Assembly: GCF_001269925.1 (NCBI RefSeq)
Contig: NZ_LHVO01000058.1
Span: 1 to 64,000 of the forward strand
Direction of reading: 5' to 3'
Origin: Pseudomonas sp. MIACH
GTDB lineage: Bacteria > Pseudomonadota > Gammaproteobacteria > Pseudomonadales > Pseudomonadaceae
DNA: 64,000 nt
Positions 26,273 through 35,046 of the stretch are shown here, one piece after another. Position numbers and translations under genes: made by a program. Within the stretch, counting starts at the first letter, position 1. Every line of letters begins with the position of its first letter. The notes under the pieces are model-generated. The model was not told the DNA's origin, did not search any database, and worked only from the letters and a program-made list of their open reading frames with translations.

Positions 26273-27880
26273 ATGGCCACCCTGCACACCCAGCTCAACC
26301 CACGTTCTGCGGAGTTCGCCAGCAACAGCGCGGCGATGCGCCAGCAGGTCGACGCCCTGCACACCCTGCTCGCCCATGTGCAGCAAGGCGGCGGCGCCAA
26401 GGCCCAGGAGCGCCACACCTCGCGCGGCAAACTGCTGCCACGCGAGCGTATCAATCGCCTGCTGGACCCGGGCTCGCCGTTTCTTGAACTCAGCCAACTG
26501 GCCGCCCATCAGGTGTACGGCGAAGACGTGCCGGCCGCCGGGGTGATTGCCGGGATTGGCCGCGTGGAAGGCGTCGAATGCATGATCGTCGCCAACGACG
26601 CCACGGTCAAAGGCGGCTCCTACTACCCGCTCACGGTAAAAAAACACCTGCGCGCCCAGACCATCGCCGAGCAGAACCGCCTGCCGTGCATCTACCTGGT
26701 GGACTCCGGCGGCGCCAACCTGCCGCGCCAGGATGAAGTGTTTCCCGACCGCGAACACTTCGGGCGGATCTTCTTCAACCAGGCCAACATGAGTGCCCAG
26801 GGCATCCCGCAGATCGCCGTGGTAATGGGCTCGTGCACCGCCGGTGGCGCCTACGTGCCGGCCATGGCCGATGAAGCGATCATGGTGCGCAACCAAGCGA
26901 CGATCTTCCTGGCCGGCCCGCCGCTGGTAAAGGCGGCTACCGGTGAAGTGGTGAGCGCCGAAGACCTCGGCGGTGCCGATGTGCACTGCAAGATCTCCGG
27001 CGTGGCCGACCATTATGCCGACAGTGACGAACACGCCCTGGCCCTGGCCCGGCGCAGCGTGGCCAACCTCAATTGGCGCAAGCAGGGCCAATTGCTGCAA
27101 CGCACGCCCGTGGCGCCGCTGTACAGCAGCGAAGAGCTCTACGGCGTGATCCCGGCCGATGCCAAGCAGCCGTTCGATGTGCGCGAAGTGATCGCACGGC
27201 TGGTGGATGGCTCGGTGTTCGATGAGTTCAAGGCGCTGTTCGGCACCACCCTGGTGTGCGGCTTCGCACATTTGCACGGTTACCCGATTGCGATTCTGGC
27301 GAACAACGGGATTCTGTTCGCCGAGGCCGCGCAGAAAGGCGCGCACTTTATCGAACTGGCCTGCCAACGCGGGATCCCCCTGCTGTTCCTGCAGAACATC
27401 ACCGGGTTTATGGTCGGCCAGAAATACGAAGCCGGGGGCATTGCCAAGCACGGCGCCAAGCTGGTGACGGCGGTGGCGTGCGCCAAGGTGCCGAAATTCA
27501 CGGTGATCATCGGCGGCAGCTTTGGCGCCGGCAACTACGGCATGTGTGGGCGCGCCTATGACCCGCGCTTTTTGTGGATGTGGCCCAACGCACGCATCGG
27601 CGTGATGGGTGCCGAACAGGCTGCAGGCGTGCTGGTGCAGGTCAAGCGTGAGCAGGCCGAACGTGCTGGCGTCGGGTTCAGCGCTGAAGAGGAAGCCGCG
27701 ATCAAGCAGCCGATCCTCGACCAGTATGAAACCCAGGGTCACCCTTATTACTCCAGCGCACGTCTTTGGGACGACGGCGTCATCGACCCGTTGCAGACCC
27801 GCGACGTGCTGGCCCTGGCCTTGTCCGCCGCGCTGAATGCCCCCATCGAGCCGAGCCGCTTCGGCGTGTTCCGCATGTAA
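26273..27880 (+). CDS. liuB: Methylcrotonyl-CoA carboxylase, carboxyltransferase (beta) subunit
   Basis: Carboxyltransferase subunit of 535 residues, transferring carboxyl from biotin to 3-methylcrotonyl-CoA. Visible are RGKLLPRERINRLLDPGSPF (about residues 47-66), GSCTAGGAYVPAMADE (about 187-202), ITGFMVGQKYEAGGIAKHGA and GGSFGAGNYGMCGRAYDPRF, all hallmarks of the MCC beta subunit. It begins 11 bases after liuA with ribosome site AAGGAG. It pairs with the biotin subunit LiuD encoded two genes on. Confidence 0.96.
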   Translation: MATLHTQLNPRSAEFASNSAAMRQQVDALHTLLAHVQQGGGAKAQERHTSRGKLLPRERINRLLDPGSPFLELSQLAAHQVYGEDVPAAGVIAGIGRVEGVECMIVANDATVKGGSYYPLTVKKHLRAQTIAEQNRLPCIYLVDSGGANLPRQDEVFPDREHFGRIFFNQANMSAQGIPQIAVVMGSCTAGGAYVPAMADEAIMVRNQATIFLAGPPLVKAATGEVVSAEDLGGADVHCKISGVADHYADSDEHALALARRSVANLNWRKQGQLLQRTPVAPLYSSEELYGVIPADAKQPFDVREVIARLVDGSVFDEFKALFGTTLVCGFAHLHGYPIAILANNGILFAEAAQKGAHFIELACQRGIPLLFLQNITGFMVGQKYEAGGIAKHGAKLVTAVACAKVPKFTVIIGGSFGAGNYGMCGRAYDPRFLWMWPNARIGVMGAEQAAGVLVQVKREQAERAGVGFSAEEEAAIKQPILDQYETQGHPYYSSARLWDDGVIDPLQTRDVLALALSAALNAPIEPSRFGVFRM

Positions 27881-27895
27881 ATGGAGCTGTCCCCC

Positions 27896-28702
27896 ATGAG
27901 CGATTTCAACACCCTCGAACTGATCACCGACAGCCGTGGCTTTGCCACGCTGTGGCTCAGTCGTGAAGCCAAGAACAACGCGTTCAACGCCGAGATGATC
28001 CGCGAACTGATCATCGCCCTCGACCATGTGCAAGGTGATGCGTCCCTGCGTTTCCTGGTGCTTCGCGGGCGCGGCAAACACTTCAGCGCCGGTGCCGACC
28101 TGGCCTGGATGCAGCAGTCGGCCGAGCTGGATTACCACACCAACCTGGACGACGCCCGCGAACTGGCGGAGCTGATGTACAACCTGGCCAAGCTGAAAAT
28201 CCCCACCCTCGCGGTGGTGCAAGGCGCGGCCTACGGTGGCGCGCTGGGCCTGATCAGTTGCTGCGACATGGCCATCGGCGCCGATGACGCGCAGTTCTGC
28301 CTGTCGGAAGTGCGCATTGGCCTGGCGCCAGCGGTGATCAGCCCGTTCGTGGTACAGGCCATCGGCGAACGTGCGGCGCGGCGCTATGCCCTGACCGCCG
28401 AGCGTTTTGGCGGCCAGCGTGCGCGGGATATCGGGCTGCTGGCGGAAAGTTACCCCGCCGTCGAGCTGGATACCCAAGTGGAACAGTGGATCACCAACCT
28501 GTTGCAAAACAGCCCGGCGGCGATGCGTGCCAGCAAGGACCTGCTGCGTGAAGTCGGCAACGGCGCCCTCACCCCGGCCCTGCGCCGCTATTGCGAGAAT
28601 GCCATCGCACGGATTCGCGTCAGTGCCGAAGGCCAGGAAGGGTTAAGAGCCTTCCTGCAGAAGCGCTCGCCCGGGTGGCAGGCGCAGGAGCCACGCTCAT
28701 GA
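27896..28702 (+). CDS. liuC: Methylglutaconyl-CoA hydratase (enoyl-CoA hydratase family)
   Basis: Crotonase-fold enzyme of 268 residues, hydrating 3-methylglutaconyl-CoA to HMG-CoA. It contains RGRGKHFSAGADLAWMQ (oxyanion-hole region, about residues 58-74) and VQGAAYGGALGLISCCDMAI (about 103-122). I prefer the ATG at 27896 (MSDFNTLEL), with GGAG nine bases upstream, over the ATG abutting the liuB stop. Its stop overlaps the liuD start (ATGA). Confidence 0.93.
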   Translation: MSDFNTLELITDSRGFATLWLSREAKNNAFNAEMIRELIIALDHVQGDASLRFLVLRGRGKHFSAGADLAWMQQSAELDYHTNLDDARELAELMYNLAKLKIPTLAVVQGAAYGGALGLISCCDMAIGADDAQFCLSEVRIGLAPAVISPFVVQAIGERAARRYALTAERFGGQRARDIGLLAESYPAVELDTQVEQWITNLLQNSPAAMRASKDLLREVGNGALTPALRRYCENAIARIRVSAEGQEGLRAFLQKRSPGWQAQEPRS

Positions 28703-30624
28703 GCACCTTGACCACCGTATTGGTGGCGAACCGGGGCGAGATTGCCTGCCGGGTGATGCGCACCGCCAAGGCCATGGGCCTGACCACCGTGGCCGTGCAC
28801 AGTGCCATCGACCGCGATGCCCGGCACAGCCGCGAGGCGGATATTCGCGTTGATCTGGGCGGCAGCAAGGCCACTGAGAGCTACCTGCAAATCGACAAAC
28901 TGATCGCCGCCGCCCAGGCCAGCGGTGCCCAGGCCATCCACCCAGGCTACGGCTTCCTGTCGGAAAACGCCGGGTTTGCCCGGGCGATCGAAGCGGCGGG
29001 CCTGATCTTTCTCGGCCCGCCCGCCTCGGCCATCGACGCCATGGGCAGCAAATCCGCCGCCAAGGCCCTGATGGAAACCGCCGGTGTGCCGCTGGTGCCG
29101 GGTTATCACGGCACCGACCAGGACCTGGACACCTTCCGCGATGCCTGCGAGCGCATCGGCTATCCGGTACTGCTCAAGGCCACGGCCGGTGGCGGCGGCA
29201 AGGGCATGAAGGTGGTGGAGGATGTCAGCCAACTTGCCGAAGCCCTGGCCTCGGCCCAGCGTGAGGCACTGTCGTCCTTCGGCAACGGGCAGATGCTGGT
29301 GGAGAAATACCTGCTCAAGCCACGCCACGTAGAGATCCAGGTGTTTGCCGATCAGCATGGGCATTGCCTGTACCTCAATGAGCGCGACTGCTCGATCCAG
29401 CGTCGGCACCAAAAGGTCGTCGAAGAGGCGCCGGCACCCGGGCTGAGTGTTGAACAGCGTAAGGCCATGGGCGAAGCCGCCGTGCGTGCGGCCCAGGCCA
29501 TTGGCTATGTCGGCGCGGGCACGGTGGAGTTCTTGCTGGACGCACGCGGCGAGTTTTTCTTCATGGAGATGAACACGCGGCTGCAGGTGGAACACCCGGT
29601 CACCGAAGCGATTACCGGCCTCGACCTGGTGGCCTGGCAGATTCGCGTCGCCCAGGGCGAAGCGCTGCCGATCACCCAGGAGCAGGTGCCGCTGATCGGC
29701 CATGCGATTGAAGTGCGTTTGTACGCCGAAGACCCGACCAACGACTTCCTCCCCGCCACCGGACACCTGGCGCTGTACCGCGAATCCGCCCCCGGCCCGG
29801 GCCGCCGCGTAGACAGCGGTGTCGAGCAAGGAGACAGCGTGTCGCCGTTCTACGATCCGATGCTTGGCAAGTTGATTGCCTGGGGCGAAGACCGTGAACA
29901 GGCGCGCCTGCGGTTGCTGAGCATGCTCGATGAGTTTGCCGTGGGCGGGTTAAAGACCAACCTGGGGTTCCTGCGGCGCATCATCGGCCATCCTGCATTT
30001 GCAGCCGCTGAGCTGGATACCGGGTTTATTCCGCGCTATCAGGACGATCTGCTGCCAGTGCCCGGCGCGTTGAGCGATGACTTCTGGCAGGCCGCAGGTT
30101 CAGCCTTCATGCAGAGCTTGCCTGCGGCTGACGGGCCGTGGGCGGACACCCGTGGATTTCGTGCAGGACTGCCCGCCGAGGTCTCGCTGCACTTGAACTG
30201 CAATGGCCAGGACCGCTTGGTGACGCTGGCCGCAGACACCGCGATATTGCAGGGCGAACAGCTGTGGATCGAGCACCAAGGCGTACGTCGCTCCCATCTG
30301 GCAGTGTGCAACGAGCACACGGTTTTCCTGCGCTGGGACGGCGAAATGCAGGGCGTGAGCCTGTTCGATCCGATTGCGGCCGTCGAGGCCAACCAGTCTC
30401 ACCAGGGCGGCCTTACGGCACCGATGAACGGCAGCATCGTACGGGTGCTGGTGGACGTCGGCCAAACGGTCGAAGCCGGCACGCAACTGGTGGTGCTCGA
30501 AGCGATGAAGATGGAGCACAGCATCCGCGCGCCCCAGGCCGGGGTAGTCAAGGCGCTGTTCTGCCAGGAAGGCGAAATGGTTGCCGAAGGTAGCGCGTTG
30601 GTGGAACTCGAAACGGCGGACTAG
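28699..30624 (+). CDS. liuD: Methylcrotonyl-CoA carboxylase, biotin-carboxylase (alpha) subunit
   Basis: Biotin-dependent subunit of 641 residues. An N-terminal biotin-carboxylase domain (TVLVANRGEIACRVMRTAK; ATP loop KATAGGGGKGMKVV; EMNTRLQVEHPVTE) is followed by the BT linker. A C-terminal biotinyl domain carries the biotinylation motif VLEAMKMEHSI (Lys at about residue 604). The start is set at the ATG that overlaps the liuC stop. It ends convergently with the repressor gene, the two stops sharing a CTAG. Confidence 0.96.
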   Translation: MSTLTTVLVANRGEIACRVMRTAKAMGLTTVAVHSAIDRDARHSREADIRVDLGGSKATESYLQIDKLIAAAQASGAQAIHPGYGFLSENAGFARAIEAAGLIFLGPPASAIDAMGSKSAAKALMETAGVPLVPGYHGTDQDLDTFRDACERIGYPVLLKATAGGGGKGMKVVEDVSQLAEALASAQREALSSFGNGQMLVEKYLLKPRHVEIQVFADQHGHCLYLNERDCSIQRRHQKVVEEAPAPGLSVEQRKAMGEAAVRAAQAIGYVGAGTVEFLLDARGEFFFMEMNTRLQVEHPVTEAITGLDLVAWQIRVAQGEALPITQEQVPLIGHAIEVRLYAEDPTNDFLPATGHLALYRESAPGPGRRVDSGVEQGDSVSPFYDPMLGKLIAWGEDREQARLRLLSMLDEFAVGGLKTNLGFLRRIIGHPAFAAAELDTGFIPRYQDDLLPVPGALSDDFWQAAGSAFMQSLPAADGPWADTRGFRAGLPAEVSLHLNCNGQDRLVTLAADTAILQGEQLWIEHQGVRRSHLAVCNEHTVFLRWDGEMQGVSLFDPIAAVEANQSHQGGLTAPMNGSIVRVLVDVGQTVEAGTQLVVLEAMKMEHSIRAPQAGVVKALFCQEGEMVAEGSALVELETAD

Positions 30625-31256
30625 AACTTCGCCGTGGCCTGCACGACAACGCCGAGGATGCGGCAATCAGCGGTTAACAGCAGTTTCGGGTAGGTGGGGT
30701 TGAGCGGCACCAGGTAGAGCTGGCCGCTCTCTTCCATCAACTGGCGGAAGGTCGCCTGGGGGCTGTCGGCCCGCTGGGCTACTACCAGTTTGCCCGGTTC
30801 GGCAGCGATGGCCGGATCCACCAGGATCATCATCCCCGCGGCGATGCTCGGGCCGCTGAGCGCGGTCATGGCGTCACCTGTCACCGGCAGCCAGAAGGCG
30901 TCGCCCTGGGCGTGGTAATCCGTCAGTTCGAAGCGCGCGGTGCCATAGGATGGGCGCTCTTCGCGGATTTCGCAGAGGCCTTTCCACTCGCTGACCGGGT
31001 AGCGAAAATACGACGTGTACTGTCTTGCCGGGCCATCCGCCTCGGCGCCCTTCTCACGCAGCTCCTGCACCACTTCCAGGTCGCCCAGCCCCAGCTCTGC
31101 CAGCACCCGGTTCATATCCACCAGGCTCGGCACGCGACGCTTGTTGAGCCAATGGCCAATACCGCCCTGGGACATGCCCAAGCGTTCAGCCAACTCACCC
31201 TGGGTGACCTTGCGGTCTTTCATGTTGGCCTTCACCAACGCTATCCATTTATCCAT
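30621..31256 (-). CDS. XRE/S24 (LexA-CI-like) repressor with altered protease dyad
   Basis: Regulator of about 211 residues resembling PrtR/phage CI proteins. The N-terminal helix-turn-helix reads KVTQGELAERLGMSQGGIGH (about residues 14-33), followed by a LexA-like S24 domain. Where homologues have the catalytic serine (GDSM), this protein has GDAM (Ala at about 129, codon 30870-30872). The expected catalytic lysine is Arg in ATFRQL (about 171, codon 30744-30746). Self-cleavage should therefore be lost. I start at MDKWIALV, as in PrtR-type proteins; an ATG at 31280 is possible. No phage or tailocin genes adjoin it. Confidence 0.82.
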   Translation of the reverse strand: MDKWIALVKANMKDRKVTQGELAERLGMSQGGIGHWLNKRRVPSLVDMNRVLAELGLGDLEVVQELREKGAEADGPARQYTSYFRYPVSEWKGLCEIREERPSYGTARFELTDYHAQGDAFWLPVTGDAMTALSGPSIAAGMMILVDPAIAAEPGKLVVAQRADSPQATFRQLMEESGQLYLVPLNPTYPKLLLTADCRILGVVVQATAKF

Positions 31257-31387
31257 GGGCGCTGACAATACGTCAGGCATTTTCCAGGGCAATAAACAGT
31301 TTGTAGTAATCCATAAAACGACATAAATACGATACGTACTATCATCGGGCATAAGGTTTTCGACACCCACCCAGAGTACCGCCCCTT

Positions 31388-31738
31388 ATGACGACGAGCC
31401 CATATCCCCTGTCTGAAACACCCGAAAACGATGACGTTCAAGGCCTGCGCAGCAGCGGTGCTGCCCAGCGTGCCTTGGACTTTTACTTGAAAGAAAATAT
31501 GTCAGCACCCGTCCAGGATGACAGCTTCTTCGCCATCAAGCCCGGCATCAGCCAGGAGGAGGCCCTGGTGCACGCCTCGGACCTGTTGCGCAGTGCCGCC
31601 GCCACAGCCTACGAATCAGCCAGCAGCCATCAGGGCAATCAGCGCGACCTGGCGTTTTCGGTGGTGTATTTGATTGATATGGCGAAGGCGATGGTGGAAC
31701 GGTCGTTGCAGGCACCGGAGGTTCGAGCGAACGGATGA
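31388..31738 (+). CDS. Small DUF3077/DUF6124-like Pseudomonas protein
   Basis: Predicted soluble protein of 116 residues with no signal or membrane segment. The C-terminal half (FFAIKPGISQEEALVHASDL, then a helical stretch to VERSLQ) resembles the Pseudomonas-restricted DUF3077/DUF6124 family, whose function is unknown. It is divergent from the S24-type repressor gene 131 bases away, which could regulate it. PrrF follows 80 bases downstream. Confidence 0.7.
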   Translation: MTTSPYPLSETPENDDVQGLRSSGAAQRALDFYLKENMSAPVQDDSFFAIKPGISQEEALVHASDLLRSAAATAYESASSHQGNQRDLAFSVVYLIDMAKAMVERSLQAPEVRANG

Positions 31739-31781
31739 CAAGCGCGAAAGAAAAATATTTCTATCCCACGGATAAAAACAT

Positions 31782-31809
31782 TTGACTTGCAAATGATAAT
31801 GATTATTAT
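31782..31809 (+). promoter_or_regulatory. Fur-controlled promoter of PrrF
   Basis: A -35 element TTGACT (31782-31787) and a -10 TATTAT (31804-31809), 16 bases apart, are overlapped by AAATGATAATGATTATTAT (31791-31809). This is a close match to the Fur box GATAATGATAATCATTATC. Iron-loaded Fur should block transcription. Confidence 0.88.
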
Positions 31810-31815
31810 TGGGCT

Positions 31816-31931
31816 CAGCTGATCGCGAGATCAGTCGATAGACCAAGGGACCTTAGGTCGGACTCTTGGAATATCTCCTCATCAGGCTAATCACGGTTTT
31901 TGACCCGGCTCTTTGGCCGGGTCTTTTTTTT
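31816..31931 (+). ncRNA. prrF: PrrF iron-responsive small RNA
   Basis: Hfq-dependent sRNA of about 115 bases that represses iron-containing proteins when iron is scarce. It contains a 5' hairpin (GATCGCGAGATC), the conserved pairing core GGACCTTAGGTCGG, CTCCTCATCAGGCTAATCAC, and the terminator GACCCGGCTCTTTGGCCGGGTC followed by eight T. These elements match P. aeruginosa PrrF1/PrrF2 closely. Only a single copy is present here, unlike the tandem pair of P. aeruginosa; whether it is the prrF1 or prrF2 locus cannot be told. Confidence 0.93.
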
Positions 31932-32203
31932 GCCAGTTTCCCTGGCATGGCTTCAGGCTAATGAAGACTGTGTGTTGCTTGATGGCGCGCATGGTAGCAA
32001 AAGACCATCGCCTAAAGAAAGCCAGTAGAGCGCTCTAGCGCACTTCTCTGCGAAATAGCGCTTGAGAATCAATCTCATAGATTCTAAGCTGCGGCGGCGT
32101 CATGGACGACGCCCCCCCTCCCCCGCAACAATTTTGCATCCAGGCTTTACCAGACTCCTGTGTAATATAGCCGCCACAACACTCATATTCAGGCAACCAG
32201 ACT
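31932..32203. other. Intergenic stretch after PrrF
   Basis: These 272 bases between PrrF and the carboxypeptidase gene contain no credible gene. A C-rich tract lies near 32110-32125. The promoter of the carboxypeptidase should be in the last 60 bases (TAATATAG near 32163 may be its -10), but I cannot assign a clear -35. Confidence 0.4.
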
Positions 32204-33355
32204 ATGACCGTGGCCTTGACCTCCATCAAGATCAGTACCGACTTCGACAGTGGCAATATCCAAGTGCTCGACGCCAGCGATGCCTATCAGTTGTTGCTGG
32301 CCATCCAACCCGACACCCGCAGCCACCATTACCAATGGTTCCACTTCAAGGCCGAAGGCATGCACGTGGGCCACACCCACAACTTTCGCCTGAGCAACGC
32401 CGGTGGCTCTTCGTATAAGCACGCCTGGAGCGGGTACAACGCGGTCGCGTCCTATGATCACGTCAACTGGTTCCGAGTCCCGACGCGCTTCGATGGCGAG
32501 ATCCTGCACATCAGCCTCGAAACCAGCGAGAAACACGCTTGGATAGCCTACTTCGAACCCTACAGCCGCGAACGCCATGACTGGCTGATCGAGCAGGCGC
32601 TGAAGTACGCCAGCACCAAACTGCTGGCCACGGGTAAAAGTGTCGAAGGCCGCGATATCCAACTGCTGCGACGTGGCAAAGGCGGCGAAGGCCGGCGCAA
32701 GGTCTGGATCATCGCCCAGCAGCACCCCGGCGAGCATATGGCCGAATGGTTTATGGAGGGCATCATCGAGCGTCTGCAACAGGATGGCGATGCCGAGATG
32801 AAACAACTGCTGGCGGTTGCCGACCTGTACCTGGTGCCGAACATGAACCCCGACGGCGCCTTCCACGGTCACCTGCGCACCAACGCCATGGGCCAGGACC
32901 TCAATCGCGCCTGGCAAAGCGCCAGCCTGGAGATCAGCCCGGAAGTGCTGTTCGTGCAACAGCAAATGGAACAATACGGTGTCGACCTGTTCCTCGATAT
33001 CCACGGCGACGAAGAAATCCCCTACGTGTTCACCGCCGCGTGCGAGGGCAACCCCGGCTACACCCCGCGTATTGAAGCGCTGGAAAAACGCTTCCGCAGC
33101 CATTTGAGCGCGCTGACCCGTGACTTCCAAACCACCCACGGCTACACCCGTGACTTGCCGGGTGAAGCCAACATGACCCTGGCCTGCAATGCCGTCGGGG
33201 AAAAATACGACTGCCTGTCCCTGACGCTCGAAATGCCGTTCAAGGACAACGACGACGCCCCCAACCCGAAAACCGGTTGGTCAGGCGAACGTTCCAAACA
33301 ACTGGCCAAGGACGTCTTGAGCACCGTCGCCGATATCGTTACGGTCCTGCGCTGA
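32204..33355 (+). CDS. M14-family zinc carboxypeptidase
   Basis: Metallopeptidase of 383 residues without a signal peptide, resembling the cytosolic-carboxypeptidase (M14D) group. It has an N-terminal beta-domain (about 1-130), the zinc ligands in QQHPGEHMAEW (HxxE, about residues 173-176), NMNPDGAFHGHLRTNAMGQDLNR, the third ligand in FLDIHGDEEIPY, and the catalytic Glu near SLTLEMPFKDN (about 345). A cytoplasmic role in trimming C-terminal residues is likely; the substrate is unknown. It is monocistronic. Confidence 0.9.
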   Translation: MTVALTSIKISTDFDSGNIQVLDASDAYQLLLAIQPDTRSHHYQWFHFKAEGMHVGHTHNFRLSNAGGSSYKHAWSGYNAVASYDHVNWFRVPTRFDGEILHISLETSEKHAWIAYFEPYSRERHDWLIEQALKYASTKLLATGKSVEGRDIQLLRRGKGGEGRRKVWIIAQQHPGEHMAEWFMEGIIERLQQDGDAEMKQLLAVADLYLVPNMNPDGAFHGHLRTNAMGQDLNRAWQSASLEISPEVLFVQQQMEQYGVDLFLDIHGDEEIPYVFTAACEGNPGYTPRIEALEKRFRSHLSALTRDFQTTHGYTRDLPGEANMTLACNAVGEKYDCLSLTLEMPFKDNDDAPNPKTGWSGERSKQLAKDVLSTVADIVTVLR

Positions 33356-33373
33356 CGTCCTCACGCCCCGGCA

Positions 33374-33913
33374 TCAGTCCTTGGTGCCGGTCATGCTCTG
33401 CAACACGCCGTCGCGCCGAATCAACCCATGGAACAGCGCCGCCGCCAGGTGCAACAGCACCGTCAGGAACAGCAGGTAGGCCAGATACCCATGGGCCTTG
33501 CGCAACAGCGCAAACAACGGTGCATCCGCCGCCACCAGCGCCGGCAACTGCACCGAACTGCTGAGCATTACCGGGTCGCCCGCCGCCGAGATCATTGCCC
33601 AGCCCAGCAACGGTAACACCAGCATCAACCCATACAAGACCAGATGGGACGCCTTGGCCGCCAGCACTTGCCACAATGGCAAGTCAGCCGGCAACGGCGG
33701 CTGGCGGGTGGAAAAGCGCACCGCCAGGCGCACGATCACCAGCACCAGGATCGCGATCCCCAGCGGCTTGTGCAGGTGGATCAACCATTCATGGCGCTCC
33801 GACACCGATGCCGCCAGGCCTGCGCCGATAAACAACATGGCGATGACCATCAGCGCCATCAACCAATGCAGCAGGCGCGCCAGGGGCGCGAAAAACCGGG
33901 GTTGGGCATTCAT
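33374..33913 (-). CDS. Cytochrome b561
   Basis: Four-helix inner-membrane di-haem cytochrome of 179 residues. Helix 1 carries ARLLHWLMALMVIAMLFIG with a haem-ligand His (about residue 16); others lie in HEWLIHLHKPLGIAIL (about 45-55) and HGYLAYLLFLTVLLHLAAALFHGL (about 141-165). Its start overlaps the catalase stop by four bases, so it probably supplies electrons to, or acts with, that peroxidase. It is the second gene of an ECF-regulated unit. Confidence 0.9.
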   Translation of the reverse strand: MNAQPRFFAPLARLLHWLMALMVIAMLFIGAGLAASVSERHEWLIHLHKPLGIAILVLVIVRLAVRFSTRQPPLPADLPLWQVLAAKASHLVLYGLMLVLPLLGWAMISAAGDPVMLSSSVQLPALVAADAPLFALLRKAHGYLAYLLFLTVLLHLAAALFHGLIRRDGVLQSMTGTKD

Positions 33914-34992
33914 GGCTTCGACTCCGCTGGGGCTGTGTGCAAGGGACTGACTTCACCGGCACGGCGCAGGTACGAACTGGCATAGGCCGCCGAACGTGCC
34001 GCCAGCAAGGGGTCATTGGAGGCTTCGATGCCACTGGGCAAAATCAACGGATCGAAATTGATGTCGCGACAATCACCGTCGGCCTGGGGCTGGCTGCTTT
34101 GCAGCACCAGCGTGCCGGCGTTCAACACCTTGTGCTCACCGGTCCAGGGTTTGCTCGCGTCCTCCAACGGGTCGCCGGGGTTGGCCAGGGTCATGTTCAA
34201 CTGCCAACGCAAAGGCCCGGAAGCCAGGCGTTGCACCAGGTCTTTCTCAAGAAAATCGCCCCCGGCCGGTGCGGTCTCCCCCGCTGCATCCTGACTCTGG
34301 GGCACTACGCCCCAGCGCACGGCCTGGCTCTTGCCATCGGCACTCACCAAGTAAAACGCGTTGATACCGTTATAGGTTTCGGTCGCGTAACTGGCCGATG
34401 GCTTGGCGGTCTTGACCCACGCCAGGAATGGCGCCGCCTCAGGGTGAGCAGCAAAAAACGCCGGCATATTCGCCGGGTTCGGCTTGCCGGTAGCCGGGTC
34501 CGGCGCACCGGCCTTGAGCATCTGGTAGAACGCCTCGGGCGTGCCCACCGGGAACACCGGCATGCTGTTCATACCGGTGCGCCACTGCTGGCCGTTGGCC
34601 TGGCTGAACTGCACGGCAAAGCTGCGGATCGGCACACTGCTGTCCGGCGCATAGGGGTTACCGCTGGGCAAGGCGAACCGGCCGATCAACGGGGTCCTGG
34701 CTTCGCTGAACAGCTGGGCGCTGGAGTAGACACGGGCCTCGGGGCTGCTTTCGAAGTAACCGGCCACGCACACGCCCTTGGCATGGTTACGCCGGAATCC
34801 AGGGTGTACGCCGTTGTTGGTTTCCAAGGCATTGACCAGGGTCTTCGGACGCAACCGCTGTGGGTCGAGGGTGCCGTTGACGTAGGCAAACGCCCCGGCA
34901 ATAACCGCAACCACGGCACCAATCCCCGCCAATCGCGCGATCAGGCTCGCGGTGCTTAACGGGGGACGTGGCGGTGATGAGTGATCTACCAT
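33910..34992 (-). CDS. Catalase-family peroxidase (SrpA-like)
   Basis: Haem protein of 360 residues, shorter than true catalases. An N-terminal membrane helix or uncleaved signal (about 18-38) precedes the catalase core, with distal His in GFRRNHAKGVCVAGYF (about residue 70), SVPIRSFAVQFSQANGQQWR, and a C-terminal haem-tyrosine-region segment ARSAAYASSYLRR. Small catalase-like peroxidases coupled to cytochrome b561 and an ECF sigma factor are a recurring proteobacterial module. It reads divergently from the sigma gene, from an ECF-type promoter at 35047-35073. Confidence 0.88.
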   Translation of the reverse strand: MVDHSSPPRPPLSTASLIARLAGIGAVVAVIAGAFAYVNGTLDPQRLRPKTLVNALETNNGVHPGFRRNHAKGVCVAGYFESSPEARVYSSAQLFSEARTPLIGRFALPSGNPYAPDSSVPIRSFAVQFSQANGQQWRTGMNSMPVFPVGTPEAFYQMLKAGAPDPATGKPNPANMPAFFAAHPEAAPFLAWVKTAKPSASYATETYNGINAFYLVSADGKSQAVRWGVVPQSQDAAGETAPAGGDFLEKDLVQRLASGPLRWQLNMTLANPGDPLEDASKPWTGEHKVLNAGTLVLQSSQPQADGDCRDINFDPLILPSGIEASNDPLLAARSAAYASSYLRRAGEVSPLHTAPAESKP

Positions 34993-35046
34993 GAACAGAC
35001 TCCAGGGCCGAAAGGCCTTAGGGGATAAACATAAGGTCGGAGCATT

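Noticed and set aside
26138..28507. A 789-residue minus-strand frame opposite liuA-liuC
   Set aside because: The plus-strand genes are unmistakable carboxylase, hydratase and dehydrogenase; the opposite frame is composition noise.
30621..31738. Prophage or tailocin remnant around the S24-type repressor
   Set aside because: No lysis, tail, integrase or replication genes flank it; only the repressor resembles phage control.
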